DNA of 64,000 nucleotides from Verrucomicrobiota bacterium (GCA_947454705.1 CANGKZ010000005.1:1-64000); one strand, 5' to 3'; positions 25,647 through 34,875 are shown, counted from the stretch's first letter. Program-made: numbers and translations. Notes: a model not told the origin generated them from the letters alone.

Positions 25647-27995
25647 ATGTCGTGGAAGCGCTCGCCTTTGTGGGTGGGGCTGGTGGTTGCGGTTTTCGGG
25701 ACACTCGTGATGGCGGCATCCGGGTTTTTGGAGCGGCGATACGTGGTGCTTCAAAGCCGGGAGGGGCTTGGAAAAGATCCGATGCGGGGAAGGCGTTGGA
25801 TCGAGTGGCTCCACAAGCATGACCTCCCGTTCGGTCTTGAGCTGACGATGTTTGATTGGCGGGTGCGTCAGGCGACGGCCAAGGCTCCTCCGCTCGCCCC
25901 GGAGTTGGCGCTCGCGGTGGCCGGGGAGGAAACAGTTCAGAGTTTGCGGCTGGGCTACCCTCTGAACGAATCGATCGGTCTGCTTTTCCCGCGTCACGTC
26001 TATGGACGAATCCTGCGCGAATTGCGGGCGGAAGGTGCGGCGGCGGTGGCGTTCGACGTGTTGCTTCCGGATGATCGCCCCGATCATCCCCCGGTGGTTC
26101 AAGGAGGCACGAATCCGCCGATTTCCTCGGACGAGTTTTTCGCACGACAGATTGCCGCGCAGGGAAATGTCATCCTGGCCTCACTGTCGGATCTTCCGCC
26201 GGCCCCCCGATTCCGATCCGTTGCCCGGGCGCTGGGGGAGGTGCATTCGCCGCGCGACAAGGATGGTGCGGCACGACGGGTTCGAGCCTTTGTGGATTGT
26301 CGTTTTTATGGCACGCAGTTGTTGAATTTCGCGACCCGGCGACGGCTTGTGGTGAGTGATGGCGCTCCCGGAACCCTCCGCCTTCACGATCCTGCCGATG
26401 AAGGGGAGCTGGTGTTGCCGGTTTCCACCAACGGAATGGTTTCCCTTCCTCTGGGAGGGGCGCGGATTGCGGTTCCTGCGTTCGAGCACCGCCGCGTGTG
26501 GCACATGGGAATTGCCTTGGCCGCAGCCCGGCTGGGGTTGGATCTGGATCACCCGGAAATCCTTCCCGATCGGATCCGCTTCAAGGGACCGGAGGGGCTG
26601 ATCCGGGAGATTCCGGTCGATTCCGCCCATACCTTCCCGGTCGATTGGTCGGTCAGTTGGAGGCAGATTCCCAAGGATCGAATCATTCCGCTCGAGCAGT
26701 TGTTGAAGATCGATCTGGAACGTCAGGCGGGACGGCCTCCGGCCTCCGGGGATCGGTTCAAGGATCGATTGGTCATTTTTGGATCGGTGGTGAGTGGAAG
26801 TAATCTGTCCGATCAAGGTCCCACGCCGCTGGATCCAAGCGACTTCCTCGTAAGCACGTATGTGAATGTTGCCAATTCCATGCTGCAGGATCGGTTCGTG
26901 TGGAGGCTTCCGTTTGCGATGGAGCTTGCGGTTCAGGGAGTGCTTTCCCTGCTCGCCGCCTGGATCACCTGGCAGTTGAGGACAGTGCTGGCGTCCACGG
27001 CCATGTTGGGGCTCGCGGCCGGCTATGTGATCGTGGCCAGTTGGGCGTACGTTCAACACCGACTTTGGTTGCCGATTGCCTATCCGTTGCTGACGGGGCT
27101 GGGGGTAAACCACGCGGTGATGTTGACGTGGAGGCTCGTGTTCGAGCAGCGGGAGCGGCTGCGGGTGAAGTCGGTGTTTTCCAAGATTGTCTCCCCGGAA
27201 GTGGTGCAGGAGTTGTTGGGGGCGGAACGACTCGGTCTTGATGGATCGCGTCGGGAGATGACCGTGTTTTTTGCCGACGTGCGAGGCTTCACTGAAATGA
27301 CCGACGCCATGCAGGCCGCGGCGGAAACTCAGGCGCGGGAACAGAGTCTCTCGCAAGAGGACGCAGACGCCCTGTTCGAGAAACGCGCGGGTGAGGTGCT
27401 GGAAACCGTCAACCTGTACCTCGCCACGATTGCCGACGTGGTAAAGCTGCATCAGGGCACGCTGGATAAGTACATTGGCGATTGTGTCATGGCGTTCTGG
27501 GGAGCTCCGGGGGCGAATCCGCTCCATGCGGTTCATTGCGTTCTTGCTGCAATCGAAGCGCAGCAGGCGATCGATCAATTGAATCAACGTCGTGCGGCCA
27601 TGAACCGGGAACGCGAAGAGGCGGCTGCCGCAATTCCCGACGGGGCTCCACCCCAGTTGCTTCCGCTGCTCGCTCTAGGGACGGGGATCAACACGGGAAC
27701 AATGACCGTCGGCCTGATGGGCAGCGAGGCTCACATCCTCAACTACACGGTGTTCGGCCGCGAGGTGAACCTCGCCTCCCGGCTGGAAGGCGTTTCCGGG
27801 CGGAGTCGCATCGTGATTGGAGAAAAAACCTTCGAGCATCTGCAGTCTCATGCGCCAAAACTGGCTTTGCTTTGCAAGCCCCTTGAGCCGGTATCGGTGA
27901 AGGGATTCCGTCAGCTGGTGACTGCGTACGAAGTGGACTGGAAGAATGCAGGGGCGGGGAACGATCTTCGCTCCCTCACCCCCGGATCGAGATAG
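25647..27995 (+). CDS. CHASE2-domain adenylate cyclase
   Basis: About 782 residues. One N-terminal helix, a large extracytoplasmic CHASE2 sensor (to about residue 410), a cluster of three helices (roughly 420-490) and a cytoplasmic class III cyclase domain. Catalytic elements are present: the first metal Asp in FFADVRGFT, Lys and the second metal Asp in LDKYIGDCVMAFWG, and NYTVFGREVNLASRLEG with the transition-state Asn and Arg. The Lys/Thr pair predicts ATP as substrate, hence cAMP. The GTG at 25629 is an alternative start. The FecR protein next door may feed the sensor. Confidence 0.9.
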   Translation: MSWKRSPLWVGLVVAVFGTLVMAASGFLERRYVVLQSREGLGKDPMRGRRWIEWLHKHDLPFGLELTMFDWRVRQATAKAPPLAPELALAVAGEETVQSLRLGYPLNESIGLLFPRHVYGRILRELRAEGAAAVAFDVLLPDDRPDHPPVVQGGTNPPISSDEFFARQIAAQGNVILASLSDLPPAPRFRSVARALGEVHSPRDKDGAARRVRAFVDCRFYGTQLLNFATRRRLVVSDGAPGTLRLHDPADEGELVLPVSTNGMVSLPLGGARIAVPAFEHRRVWHMGIALAAARLGLDLDHPEILPDRIRFKGPEGLIREIPVDSAHTFPVDWSVSWRQIPKDRIIPLEQLLKIDLERQAGRPPASGDRFKDRLVIFGSVVSGSNLSDQGPTPLDPSDFLVSTYVNVANSMLQDRFVWRLPFAMELAVQGVLSLLAAWITWQLRTVLASTAMLGLAAGYVIVASWAYVQHRLWLPIAYPLLTGLGVNHAVMLTWRLVFEQRERLRVKSVFSKIVSPEVVQELLGAERLGLDGSRREMTVFFADVRGFTEMTDAMQAAAETQAREQSLSQEDADALFEKRAGEVLETVNLYLATIADVVKLHQGTLDKYIGDCVMAFWGAPGANPLHAVHCVLAAIEAQQAIDQLNQRRAAMNREREEAAAAIPDGAPPQLLPLLALGTGINTGTMTVGLMGSEAHILNYTVFGREVNLASRLEGVSGRSRIVIGEKTFEHLQSHAPKLALLCKPLEPVSVKGFRQLVTAYEVDWKNAGAGNDLRSLTPGSR

Positions 27996-28032
27996 ATCTG
28001 CCAGATCTACCGCGAGATCTGTGCCGGACGCG

Positions 28033-28833
28033 CTATCGGTTGTCGCCATCGATCAACCGGCCGAGGCCTCCGAGGAGGGATCCTTCTTCACCCGAGCGTC
28101 CGCCTTCATGGCGCGCGGCGGCGTACAGGCGATTGGCCAGGCGGCTGAGCGGGAGGGATTGAAGCCAGATACGGCCGGGTCCGCGAAGCGTGGCGAAGAA
28201 AAGTCCTTCACCGCCGAAGAGTGCTGATTTCACGCCACCCACGAATTGGATGTCGAAATCCACGCCCGGGGTGAAGGCCACGATGCAGCCTGTATCAACC
28301 CGGATGAGCTCCCCCGGGGCGAGGTCGCGACTGATCAGGGTTCCGCCGGCGTGGATGAAGGCGTGCCTATCCCCCTGGAGGCGTTCCATGATGAAGCCCT
28401 CACCGCCGAACAGGCCTGCGCCGATCTTTTTGTTGAAGGCGATTCCAACGCTCACGCCCTTCGCGGCGCAGAGGAATGCATCCTTTTGAGCGATCAATTC
28501 GCCGCCGATTTCGGCGAGGGGAATCGGGACGATTTTTCCAGGATAGGGAGCGCCGAAGGCCAGTCGGCGACGCATCGGGGTTCGGTTTTCGAACACCGTC
28601 ATGAAGAGCGATTCACCGGTCAGGAGCCGTTTTCCAGCGCTCATCAGGGCCCCCATCAATCCCTGACTCGACGCCGAGCCGTCGCCAAAGATGGCGTCCA
28701 TGACGATGCCGTCGTCCATGTACATCATGCCACCGGCTTCGGCCACGACGGCTTCGTTGGGATCGAGCGTGATTTCGACGAACTGGAGGTCGTTGCCGTA
28801 AACCGTGAAGTCGAGGTTCTGCATCGCAGGCAT
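28033..28833 (-). CDS. TIGR00266/AIM24-family protein
   Basis: 266 residues. The family pattern is clear: [25 protein letters not shown] near the start, [17 protein letters not shown] at about 67-83, [33 protein letters not shown] in the middle and [33 protein letters not shown] near the end. It is a beta-rich cytoplasmic or membrane-associated protein of unknown activity, related to yeast Aim24. It is convergent with the cyclase gene and apparently transcribed alone. Confidence 0.9.
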   Translation of the reverse strand: MPAMQNLDFTVYGNDLQFVEITLDPNEAVVAEAGGMMYMDDGIVMDAIFGDGSASSQGLMGALMSAGKRLLTGESLFMTVFENRTPMRRRLAFGAPYPGKIVPIPLAEIGGELIAQKDAFLCAAKGVSVGIAFNKKIGAGLFGGEGFIMERLQGDRHAFIHAGGTLISRDLAPGELIRVDTGCIVAFTPGVDFDIQFVGGVKSALFGGEGLFFATLRGPGRIWLQSLPLSRLANRLYAAARHEGGRSGEEGSLLGGLGRLIDGDNR

Positions 28834-29016
28834 GTTATGAATGGGTTGGGATCAGGTTCTGTGTCGCGATGACTACCCGGAGCACGCACGCCGAGTTTCA
28901 GTCAACACTCCCCATCCAATCGGCAACCGACCCGCCAAGGCAAGTGGAGGGGCGCGCTGCGAATTCCAACCGAACTCGGTCCGGGTTGCTGAGGCTGCTT
29001 TCCCGAAGCGGCGAAC

Positions 29017-29673
29017 TCAGGGAACCGGTGTGACCTTGAGATCGTCGAAGCGGATCGGTGTTCCCGCGAAGGGCATGCCCCAGGCGCCGGATTTTCCGGC
29101 GGGCTGGAGCGTGGCTTCGTCGAGGGTCACAAGAGGTTGCGAGGGCTCTGCGCCGCCGCTGGGCCAGGCGCGTCCTTCAACCCGAAAGGTGCCGGACGCA
29201 TTCTTCACAATGCGAAGCCGCAGTTCAGTCCACTCGCCACTCTTCCAATCGAACGGAACACTGGCCACCGAGGCGTCGCCCTTGAGAATCTCCAGGGATT
29301 TCTTGGCCGGCGAAACCTGCAGCCGATAGCCCGAAGCTCCGTTGAGTCCGACGGCAAAGGTGGGGAATTTACGTCCCTGCTTGGTGCTGAAAATACGGGC
29401 TGAAACTTCAACGCCGCTTTGGTTCGAAGGGCCGAACAGGAAACCGAAACTTTCCAGCGGGGCTCCCGGCAGCTCGAAGAAGCGGTTACCGGCGTCTTCA
29501 CGGACCGCGAACTGACCGTCGAGCAGCAGCAGATCGTCGGGCTGCGAGCCGATTTCAGCCTTGGTGAAGTCCTGCAGGTACAACGGCGCGGCGGACGCGG
29601 TGAGGGTGAGCGCGGACGCGAAGAGTCCGAATGCGGCCAGACGAAGCGCAGGAAGGAAGGCGGAGCGGTCCAT
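29017..29673 (-). CDS. secreted concanavalin/LamG-like protein, unknown
   Basis: 218 residues. A signal peptide (LRLAAFGLFASALTLTASA) is followed by an all-beta domain, YLQDFTKAEIGSQPDDLLLLDGQFAV...FKVTP-like ends, of the jelly-roll kind found in DUF1080/LamG carbohydrate-binding or hydrolase-associated proteins. Catalytic residues cannot be named. Probably periplasmic. Divergent from ubiX, with a 103-base shared upstream region. Confidence 0.65.
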   Translation of the reverse strand: MDRSAFLPALRLAAFGLFASALTLTASAAPLYLQDFTKAEIGSQPDDLLLLDGQFAVREDAGNRFFELPGAPLESFGFLFGPSNQSGVEVSARIFSTKQGRKFPTFAVGLNGASGYRLQVSPAKKSLEILKGDASVASVPFDWKSGEWTELRLRIVKNASGTFRVEGRAWPSGGAEPSQPLVTLDEATLQPAGKSGAWGMPFAGTPIRFDDLKVTPVP

Positions 29674-29776
29674 TGAGGTAAGACGTTAGGTGGGAGATGG
29701 ACGCACGGCAACGGCGCTTCATTCGGTCGGGGTTCCTCTCACTGGCGTTCGCCCAATCTCGGGGCATAGTGCGTCC

Positions 29777-30334
29777 ATGCGACTTCTGGTGGCCATCACG
29801 GGTGCGAGTGGATCGTTGTATGCGCAGCGTCTGCTGGATCAGTTGGATCCGGCGGAACACGAGGTCCATGTGATCCTCAGTCAATACGCCTCCGCGGTGA
29901 TGTCCGAAGAGCTGCCCGGGGGATTGGTGCTTCGCGAGGGAGTGCAGCAGCACAGCCTGCGGTCCATGAATCTGCCGTTCGCCAGTGGATCGAACCCTCC
30001 CGATGCCATGGTGGTGATTCCGTGCAGCATGGGAACCTTGGGACGGATCGCGCACGGGCTGAGTTCCGACACGCTGTTGCGGTGCGCCGACGTCATGCTG
30101 AAAGAGCGCAAGCCACTGCTGTTGGTGCCGCGGGAAACGCCCTTGTCGCTCGTGCACGTGAAGAATTTCGAACTTCTGCTGCTGGCCGGGGCGCGGATTC
30201 TTCCGGCAAATCCCTCCTACTACACGCGTCCCCGGACGGTGGAGCAGGTGGTGGACACGGTGGTGGCGCGGGTGATGGATCATCTGGGAATCCCGCACAA
30301 ACTGGCCGCCCGCTGGCAGGAAGAGCCGGAGTGA
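29777..30334 (+). CDS. ubiX: flavin prenyltransferase UbiX
   Basis: 185 residues from the ATG at 29777 (MRLLVAITGASGSLYAQRLL). Converts FMN and dimethylallyl phosphate to prenyl-FMN, the cofactor of UbiD-type decarboxylases. The FMN-binding GASGSLYAQ and the PCSMGTLGRIAHGLSSDTLLRCADVMLKE and LLLVPRETPLS motifs are intact. It lies 85 bases upstream of a UbiA-type prenyltransferase gene, suggesting quinone synthesis (ubiquinone or futalosine-type menaquinone); no UbiD is in the window. Confidence 0.93.
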   Translation: MRLLVAITGASGSLYAQRLLDQLDPAEHEVHVILSQYASAVMSEELPGGLVLREGVQQHSLRSMNLPFASGSNPPDAMVVIPCSMGTLGRIAHGLSSDTLLRCADVMLKERKPLLLVPRETPLSLVHVKNFELLLLAGARILPANPSYYTRPRTVEQVVDTVVARVMDHLGIPHKLAARWQEEPE

Positions 30335-30419
30335 AGTTCGTTCCCCGAGTCGGGTGGCTCGTGACTTCGATCACTTTCTGCTCTGTGTCTCCGCGGTGTC
30401 CTGACAGAGTTCGGGCTCG

Positions 30420-31358
30420 ATGGTTTCCGTGATTTCCAAGTGGGCTTCCTTTGTGAAGTTGAGCCACACGGTGTTTGCGCTTCCGTTCGCGCTGGCGTCC
30501 ATGGCGGTGGCGGCGCGACCGAACCGGGGGTGGCCGGGCTGGGATCGTTTTTTTTGGATCCTGGTGGCGATGGTCGGCGCGCGTACCTGCGCAATGGCGT
30601 TCAATCGGATCGTGGATCGTCGATGGGATGCGCTGAATCCGCGCACCGCCCAGCGGCATCTCGTGACCGGGGAAGTCAGTCTCCCAAGCGCGTGGCTGCT
30701 TTGCGTGATTTCGGCCGGGGCGCTGGTTGGCGCGTCGTGGCAGTTGAATCCGGTCTGCTTTGCCCTCTCGCCGGTCGCGCTGTTCTTCGTGTGTTTTTAT
30801 TCGCTGACCAAACGGTTCACCGATTTCACCCACGTGTGGCTCGGGGTGGCGTTGGCGATTGCGCCGGTTGGAGCGTGGCTGGCGGTGACCGGGAAATGGG
30901 AGTGGTTCCCTGCCAATCTCGACGGAGGATGGATGCCGGCGATCCAGCGGGGACTTGTGGTTCCCAGCGTCCTCGCCGCGGCAGTCGTATTGTGGTTGGT
31001 GGGATTCGACATCATCTACGCCACCCAGGATTACGAGTTCGACCGCACCCACGGCCTGCGTTCGCTGGTGGTGCGGTGGGGACCGAAGAATGCGCTGGGG
31101 GTCGCGTTCATCTCGCACTTGTTCACCTGGGGACTGCTGGCGTTGTTTGGGTTTTTGAACGGCTTCCGCCTCGCCTATTGGATCGGGCTCGCGCTGATTC
31201 TCGGGTTGCTGGTGGCGGAACACATTCTGGCGCGCCGGCGCGACATGCGCTGGGTGAACGCCGCGTTCTTCAAGTTGAACGCCGTGATCAGCATGGTGTT
31301 TCTGGCGGTGACTCTGGTGGAGGTGGTGTTTCCCTGGTTCCGCCTCCGCTGGTACTGA
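30420..31358 (+). CDS. UbiA-family 4-hydroxybenzoate-type prenyltransferase
   Basis: 312 residues, eight to nine membrane helices. The two Asp-rich motifs are NRIVDRRWDALNPRTAQR (first third) and DIIYATQDYEFDRTHGLRS (middle), which bind the prenyl diphosphate through magnesium. It attaches the polyprenyl tail to an aromatic acid in quinone synthesis. Similarity extends to UbiA and to the menaquinone-pathway MqnP; the present sequence does not decide. The close UbiX supports a shared pathway. Confidence 0.9.
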   Translation: MVSVISKWASFVKLSHTVFALPFALASMAVAARPNRGWPGWDRFFWILVAMVGARTCAMAFNRIVDRRWDALNPRTAQRHLVTGEVSLPSAWLLCVISAGALVGASWQLNPVCFALSPVALFFVCFYSLTKRFTDFTHVWLGVALAIAPVGAWLAVTGKWEWFPANLDGGWMPAIQRGLVVPSVLAAAVVLWLVGFDIIYATQDYEFDRTHGLRSLVVRWGPKNALGVAFISHLFTWGLLALFGFLNGFRLAYWIGLALILGLLVAEHILARRRDMRWVNAAFFKLNAVISMVFLAVTLVEVVFPWFRLRWY

Positions 31359-31421
31359 TTGAAACGGAGGAAGCATCCTCCACTTGCAATTGGGGCCCGA
31401 TCGCGTCATTTAGCCCGCCTA

Positions 31422-31961
31422 ATGGAAGCACCCGAAGTCCCCATCGAGAAGGTTCACGAAGATTTGCATGAACACGCCCACGCCCACGGAAAACCCGGAT
31501 GGGCCATGGGGGTGGCGCTGAGCACGGCGCTGCTCGCGGTGCTGGCGGCGATCGCGTCGCTGCTGGCGGGCCACTACGCCAACGAGGGAATGCTGGACCA
31601 GATGAAGGCTTCCAACGAATGGAGCCGCTATCAGGCGAAGAGCGTGAAGGAGAATGTCCTGCGGTCGAAACTCGATGTGCTGACCGCGTTGGAAAAGCCG
31701 GTTGCGGCCAAAGATGAGGAAAAGCTCAAGGAGTATCGAAAGGAAGAGGACGAGATCGGTGAGAACGCCAAGAAGCTGGGCGAGAGTTCAGAACATCACA
31801 TGGAGCTCCATGCCCGGCTTGCGCGAGCCGTCACGTTGTTCCAGGTGGGTATTGGAGTGTCTGCGATCGCGGTGCTGACGGATCGCCGCATGTTCTGGTT
31901 CGGCGGAATGGTCTGCGGTGTGATCGGGACCATTTTCCTGGTCACGGCGTTCTTGCACTGA
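31422..31961 (+). CDS. DUF4337 membrane protein
   Basis: 179 residues from the ATG at 31422 (MEAPEVPIEKVHEDLHEHAHAH). A His-rich N-terminus, a first helix at about 28-46 (AMGVALSTALLAVLAAIASLLA), a long charged coiled-coil (QMKASNEWSRYQAKSVKENVL..KEYRKEEDEIGENAKKLGE) and two C-terminal helices (GIGVSAIAVL and GGMVCGVIGTIFLVTAF) fit the DUF4337 family. Function unknown. It follows the UbiA gene by 63 bases. Confidence 0.85.
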   Translation: MEAPEVPIEKVHEDLHEHAHAHGKPGWAMGVALSTALLAVLAAIASLLAGHYANEGMLDQMKASNEWSRYQAKSVKENVLRSKLDVLTALEKPVAAKDEEKLKEYRKEEDEIGENAKKLGESSEHHMELHARLARAVTLFQVGIGVSAIAVLTDRRMFWFGGMVCGVIGTIFLVTAFLH

Positions 31962-32107
31962 CCTGGAAACGGCGGTTGAAGGGTTAAAGGGGAAATCAGC
32001 CCCGCAGCGTGGCAACGCCGCCGAAACTCCAAAAACGACCAGCGAAAGCGCCATCGTTTTCAGACTGGAAGCCGGGTGTCAGAAGGTGAAAACCGCTGGT
32101 GACTCAC

Positions 32108-32199
32108 CCAGCAGGTGAATGAATTGGAGGGATATCAAGCGACTCACCTCCCTCTCCATCCGCGTTTATCTGCGTCCATCTGCGGTTCGAACTGCCGTC
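32108..32199. repeat. ~95-bp intergenic repeat, copy 2
   Basis: Reverse-complement homologue of 22122-22218: cccagcaggtgaatgaattggagg through tgcgtccatctgcggttcgaactgccg. Just upstream, at 31972-31990, a short piece of the 190-bp repeat (ggcggttgaagggttaaagg) also occurs. Confidence 0.7.
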
Positions 32200-32239
32200 C
32201 TAACGATCAACACTCTGTTTGGACTGCGCGACTGAAGCC

Positions 32240-32268
32240 AAAAAAAGAGCGGCACCTCGCGGTGCCGC
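32240..32268 (-). terminator. strong minus-strand terminator without an assigned gene
   Basis: Perfect 8-bp stem gcggcacc/ggtgccgc with a 4-base loop and seven A residues on the left, giving GCTCTTTTTTT on the minus strand. The nearest minus-strand protein gene upstream is the isomerase at 35317, behind four plus-strand genes, so it should end some other minus transcript. Confidence 0.75.
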
Positions 32269-32331
32269 CCAGTGGGGTTCAGTTTGGTTGTCCCGAAGCG
32301 AAGTGCCCGGGAAAGTCTACGAAAGAGAAAA

Positions 32332-32360
32332 CCCGGCGGCCTGTGGAACAAGCCGCCGGG
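32332..32360 (-). terminator. second hairpin of the tandem minus-strand pair
   Basis: 9-bp stem cccggcggc/gccgccggg with an 11-base loop; on the minus strand it is followed by TTTTCTCTTT. It lies 64 bases upstream (in minus-strand sense) of the stronger terminator. The two could bound or belong to a small RNA. Confidence 0.5.
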
Positions 32361-32568
32361 CCAGGTTCATGAGGTAGCTCGGCCAGCCTGTTCGCCGGGC
32401 GAGTTTGAGGTGGAAGGAGGGAGGTTTGTCCCAGCCATGATGACCGGGACGGAGGGTAACACGTCTTCCCGCGTAGCGTTGGACAGTGCTCTTTCCACGG
32501 GTACGGAGGGATGCAGGAGTGATGCCAACCGGCATTTGCAGGGGTTATGCCGCAGATTCTCCGGAGTC

Positions 32569-33378
32569 GTGCGCGAATCGGATCAGGGGTGTCTCGATTT
32601 GCTCAACTCGCTGCGCGAATCGATTCCACGCGGGGTGTGGGCGAACTCGGGGATCGAATCATACCCAGATCGCGCTCGCTCCCACGGGGCCGCGCTCGGT
32701 ATTCTGCCGCGTCGCATGAACGTGTCTGTTTCCAATGCCGAGCTCGTGGCGGAGGTCCTCCAGGATCTGCGCGAACTCGGGGTTGAGGTCACCGCTCCGG
32801 CGGCCGATTCGGTGCCTTCGACCGTGGGTTTTCCGGCGGATTTGGCCCGTGTCCAATCTTGGTCTGAATTTGAGGAACGACTGAGCCGGCATGCCCGCGA
32901 GGTTATCGTGACCCGCGACTGGCCGGTGGTGCTGCGGGCCTGGGATCTGGCTCAACAGGGCCTGTCCCGGGAGCTGGTGGCTTTGGACCAATCCTGGGAT
33001 CCGGGGGACGGACCGGGAATGGCGGAGGCAAGCTGGCGGGTCGGTCGGCGTCAGCTAAACCGGCTGAGGCCGCTGAGGGATTTGCGCGTGGTGCAAAAGT
33101 ACCTTTCCGCCATCGATGCTGGGACCGCCCGCGGATGGCATCCGATGGTGTTCGGAGTGGTGATGGCGGCCTTTGGGATTCCGCTGCGCCAGGGTCTGGT
33201 GCATTACGCGACGCAGACTGCCACCGGCTGGTGTGATGCCGTGTTGCGGATTCGTGAATGGTCCCGTGAGGAAGGGGAACTCGCGGTGGACCGCGTATGT
33301 GCTCCCTTGTCGCGAAGCATGCCGCCGCTGCCCAATTCTGAACTGTTTGTCGGACGCCACCCCGCTCCCGGTGCGTGA
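32569..33378 (+). CDS. UreF-like protein
   Basis: About 269 residues if the GTG at 32569 is used; the frame is open from 32272 and an ATG at 32716 would give 220. The layout follows UreF, the urease nickel-insertion accessory protein: an N-terminal LDLLNSLRESIPRGVWANSGIESY resembling LL.LsDS..P.GaF..S.GLE, a central helical part (SWSEFEERL..DWPVVLRAWDLAQQG..ELVALDQ..EASWRVGRRQL) and a late HPMVFGVVMAAFGIPLRQGLVHY..DAVLRIREWSREEGELAVD. No urease or other ure genes are in the window. Assignment is by pattern only and moderate. It ends 21 bases before the symporter ATG. Confidence 0.5.
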   Translation: MRESDQGCLDLLNSLRESIPRGVWANSGIESYPDRARSHGAALGILPRRMNVSVSNAELVAEVLQDLRELGVEVTAPAADSVPSTVGFPADLARVQSWSEFEERLSRHAREVIVTRDWPVVLRAWDLAQQGLSRELVALDQSWDPGDGPGMAEASWRVGRRQLNRLRPLRDLRVVQKYLSAIDAGTARGWHPMVFGVVMAAFGIPLRQGLVHYATQTATGWCDAVLRIREWSREEGELAVDRVCAPLSRSMPPLPNSELFVGRHPAPGA

Positions 33379-33399
33379 GGGGATTTGTCGTGCAATGAA

Positions 33400-34875
33400 A
33401 TGAGTCCTCTTCTCGTCCTCGGTTCGGTGGGGGTTTATTTTGTCCTGCTGCTCTCCATTGCAGCATGGACAAGTCGGAAGGCGGATTCCGCCGGATACTT
33501 TCTCGGCAACCGGAGTTCTCCGTGGATCGCAGTCGCGTTTGGCTTGATTGGGGATTCGCTTTCCGGAGTGACCTTCATTTCGGTGCCCGGACAGGTCGGC
33601 GCTTCGAGGTGTTCGTACCTGCAGGTGGTCCTGGGTTACGTGGTCGGATATGTGGTGATCGCCGAGATCCTGCTGCCGCTCTACTACCGGCTTCAACTCA
33701 CCAGCATCTACAGCTACCTCGGACAACGGTTCGGCTCCGGAGCACAGAAAACTGGGTCCGCCTTCTTTCTGCTGTCCCGCTTGCTGGGCGCGGGGGCTCG
33801 CCTGTACCTCGCAGCCACGGTGTTTCAAACGTTCGTGTTCGATGCCCTCGGAATTCCGTTCGCACTCACGGTGTCGGTGATCATTGCGCTGATCCTCGTT
33901 TACACCTTGAAGGGGGGAATCAAGACGCTGGTGTGGACGGACGCATTCCAGAGCGGGTTCCTTGTTGCCGGGGTGTTGCTGTCGATCTGGATTATCGCAC
34001 GTCGGATGTCCCTCGGCCCGGCCGGACTCGCGCAGGTGGTGTGGGAGAGTCCATTGAGCCGGGTGTTTCATTTCGAGGACTGGCGGGCGACGACCTATTT
34101 TTGGAAACAGTTTCTTTCGGGCGCCGCAATTGCGGTCGTGATGACGGGGCTGGATCAAAACGCGATGCAGAAGAATCTCAGCTGCCGTTCCCTCGCGGAA
34201 GCGCGGAAGAATCTGTATGCGTTTACCGGGGTGATGGTGCTGGTGAATGCGGCATTTCTCGCACTGGGCGTGCTGTTGTTCCGGTTTGCTGAGAGCATTC
34301 AAATGGCCATTCCGGCGAAGACCGATCAGTTGTTTCCCACGCTTGCGTTGCACCATCTGGGCGGGTTTGCCGCGATGGTGTTTGTGATCGGTTTGACGGC
34401 TGCCACGTTCAACAGCGCGGACTCGGTGCTCACGACGCTGACGACCAGTTTCTGCGTCGATTTCCTCGGATTCGGCGGCGTCTCGTCACGCTCCGCGGAG
34501 TCTGAGGTCCGGTGGCGACGCGGGGTTCACTTCGGATTCGCGGTGTTGCTGCTGGGAGTAATTCTGGCGTTTCGGCAATTCAACAGCGGCGCAGTGATCA
34601 CCCTGGTGCTGGACCTGGCCGGGTACACGTACGGACCTCTGTTGGGCCTGTTCCTCGTCGGGCTGTTCACCCGCATTCGTCCCAACGGGAACGGAATTCC
34701 GTGGGTTTGCATGATTGCCCCGTTGGTCTGCTGGCAGCTCAGTGCGAACTCGGTTCAGTGGTTCGGAGGGTATCGATTTGGATTTGAACTGCTGCTGCTG
34801 AACGGGGCATTGACGGCACTTGGGCTGTGGATGCTGAGCTGGGGCAGGGCCTCTTCCAAAACGATTTCGCTATGA
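33400..34875 (+). CDS. sodium:solute symporter (SSS family)
   Basis: 491 residues from the ATG at 33400 (a TTG at 33385 is an alternative), about 13 membrane helices. SSS-family features include GYFLGNRSSPWIAVAFGLIGDSLSGVTFISVPGQV, VVGYVVIAEILLPLYYRLQLTSIYSYLGQRFG and GAGARLYLAATVFQTF in the first half, and the late AATFNSADSVLTTLTTSFCVDFLG sodium-site region. Substrate cannot be told. It is coupled (ATGA, 34872-34875) to the globin gene and closely follows the UreF-like gene. Confidence 0.9.
   Translation: MSPLLVLGSVGVYFVLLLSIAAWTSRKADSAGYFLGNRSSPWIAVAFGLIGDSLSGVTFISVPGQVGASRCSYLQVVLGYVVGYVVIAEILLPLYYRLQLTSIYSYLGQRFGSGAQKTGSAFFLLSRLLGAGARLYLAATVFQTFVFDALGIPFALTVSVIIALILVYTLKGGIKTLVWTDAFQSGFLVAGVLLSIWIIARRMSLGPAGLAQVVWESPLSRVFHFEDWRATTYFWKQFLSGAAIAVVMTGLDQNAMQKNLSCRSLAEARKNLYAFTGVMVLVNAAFLALGVLLFRFAESIQMAIPAKTDQLFPTLALHHLGGFAAMVFVIGLTAATFNSADSVLTTLTTSFCVDFLGFGGVSSRSAESEVRWRRGVHFGFAVLLLGVILAFRQFNSGAVITLVLDLAGYTYGPLLGLFLVGLFTRIRPNGNGIPWVCMIAPLVCWQLSANSVQWFGGYRFGFELLLLNGALTALGLWMLSWGRASSKTISL

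Noticed and set aside
32240-32450. Signal-recognition-particle RNA, 6S RNA or RNase P RNA in the hairpin-rich gap
   Set aside because: Conserved motifs of these RNAs (for example GGAAGGAAGCAGCC or GAGGAAAGTCC) are absent on both strands.
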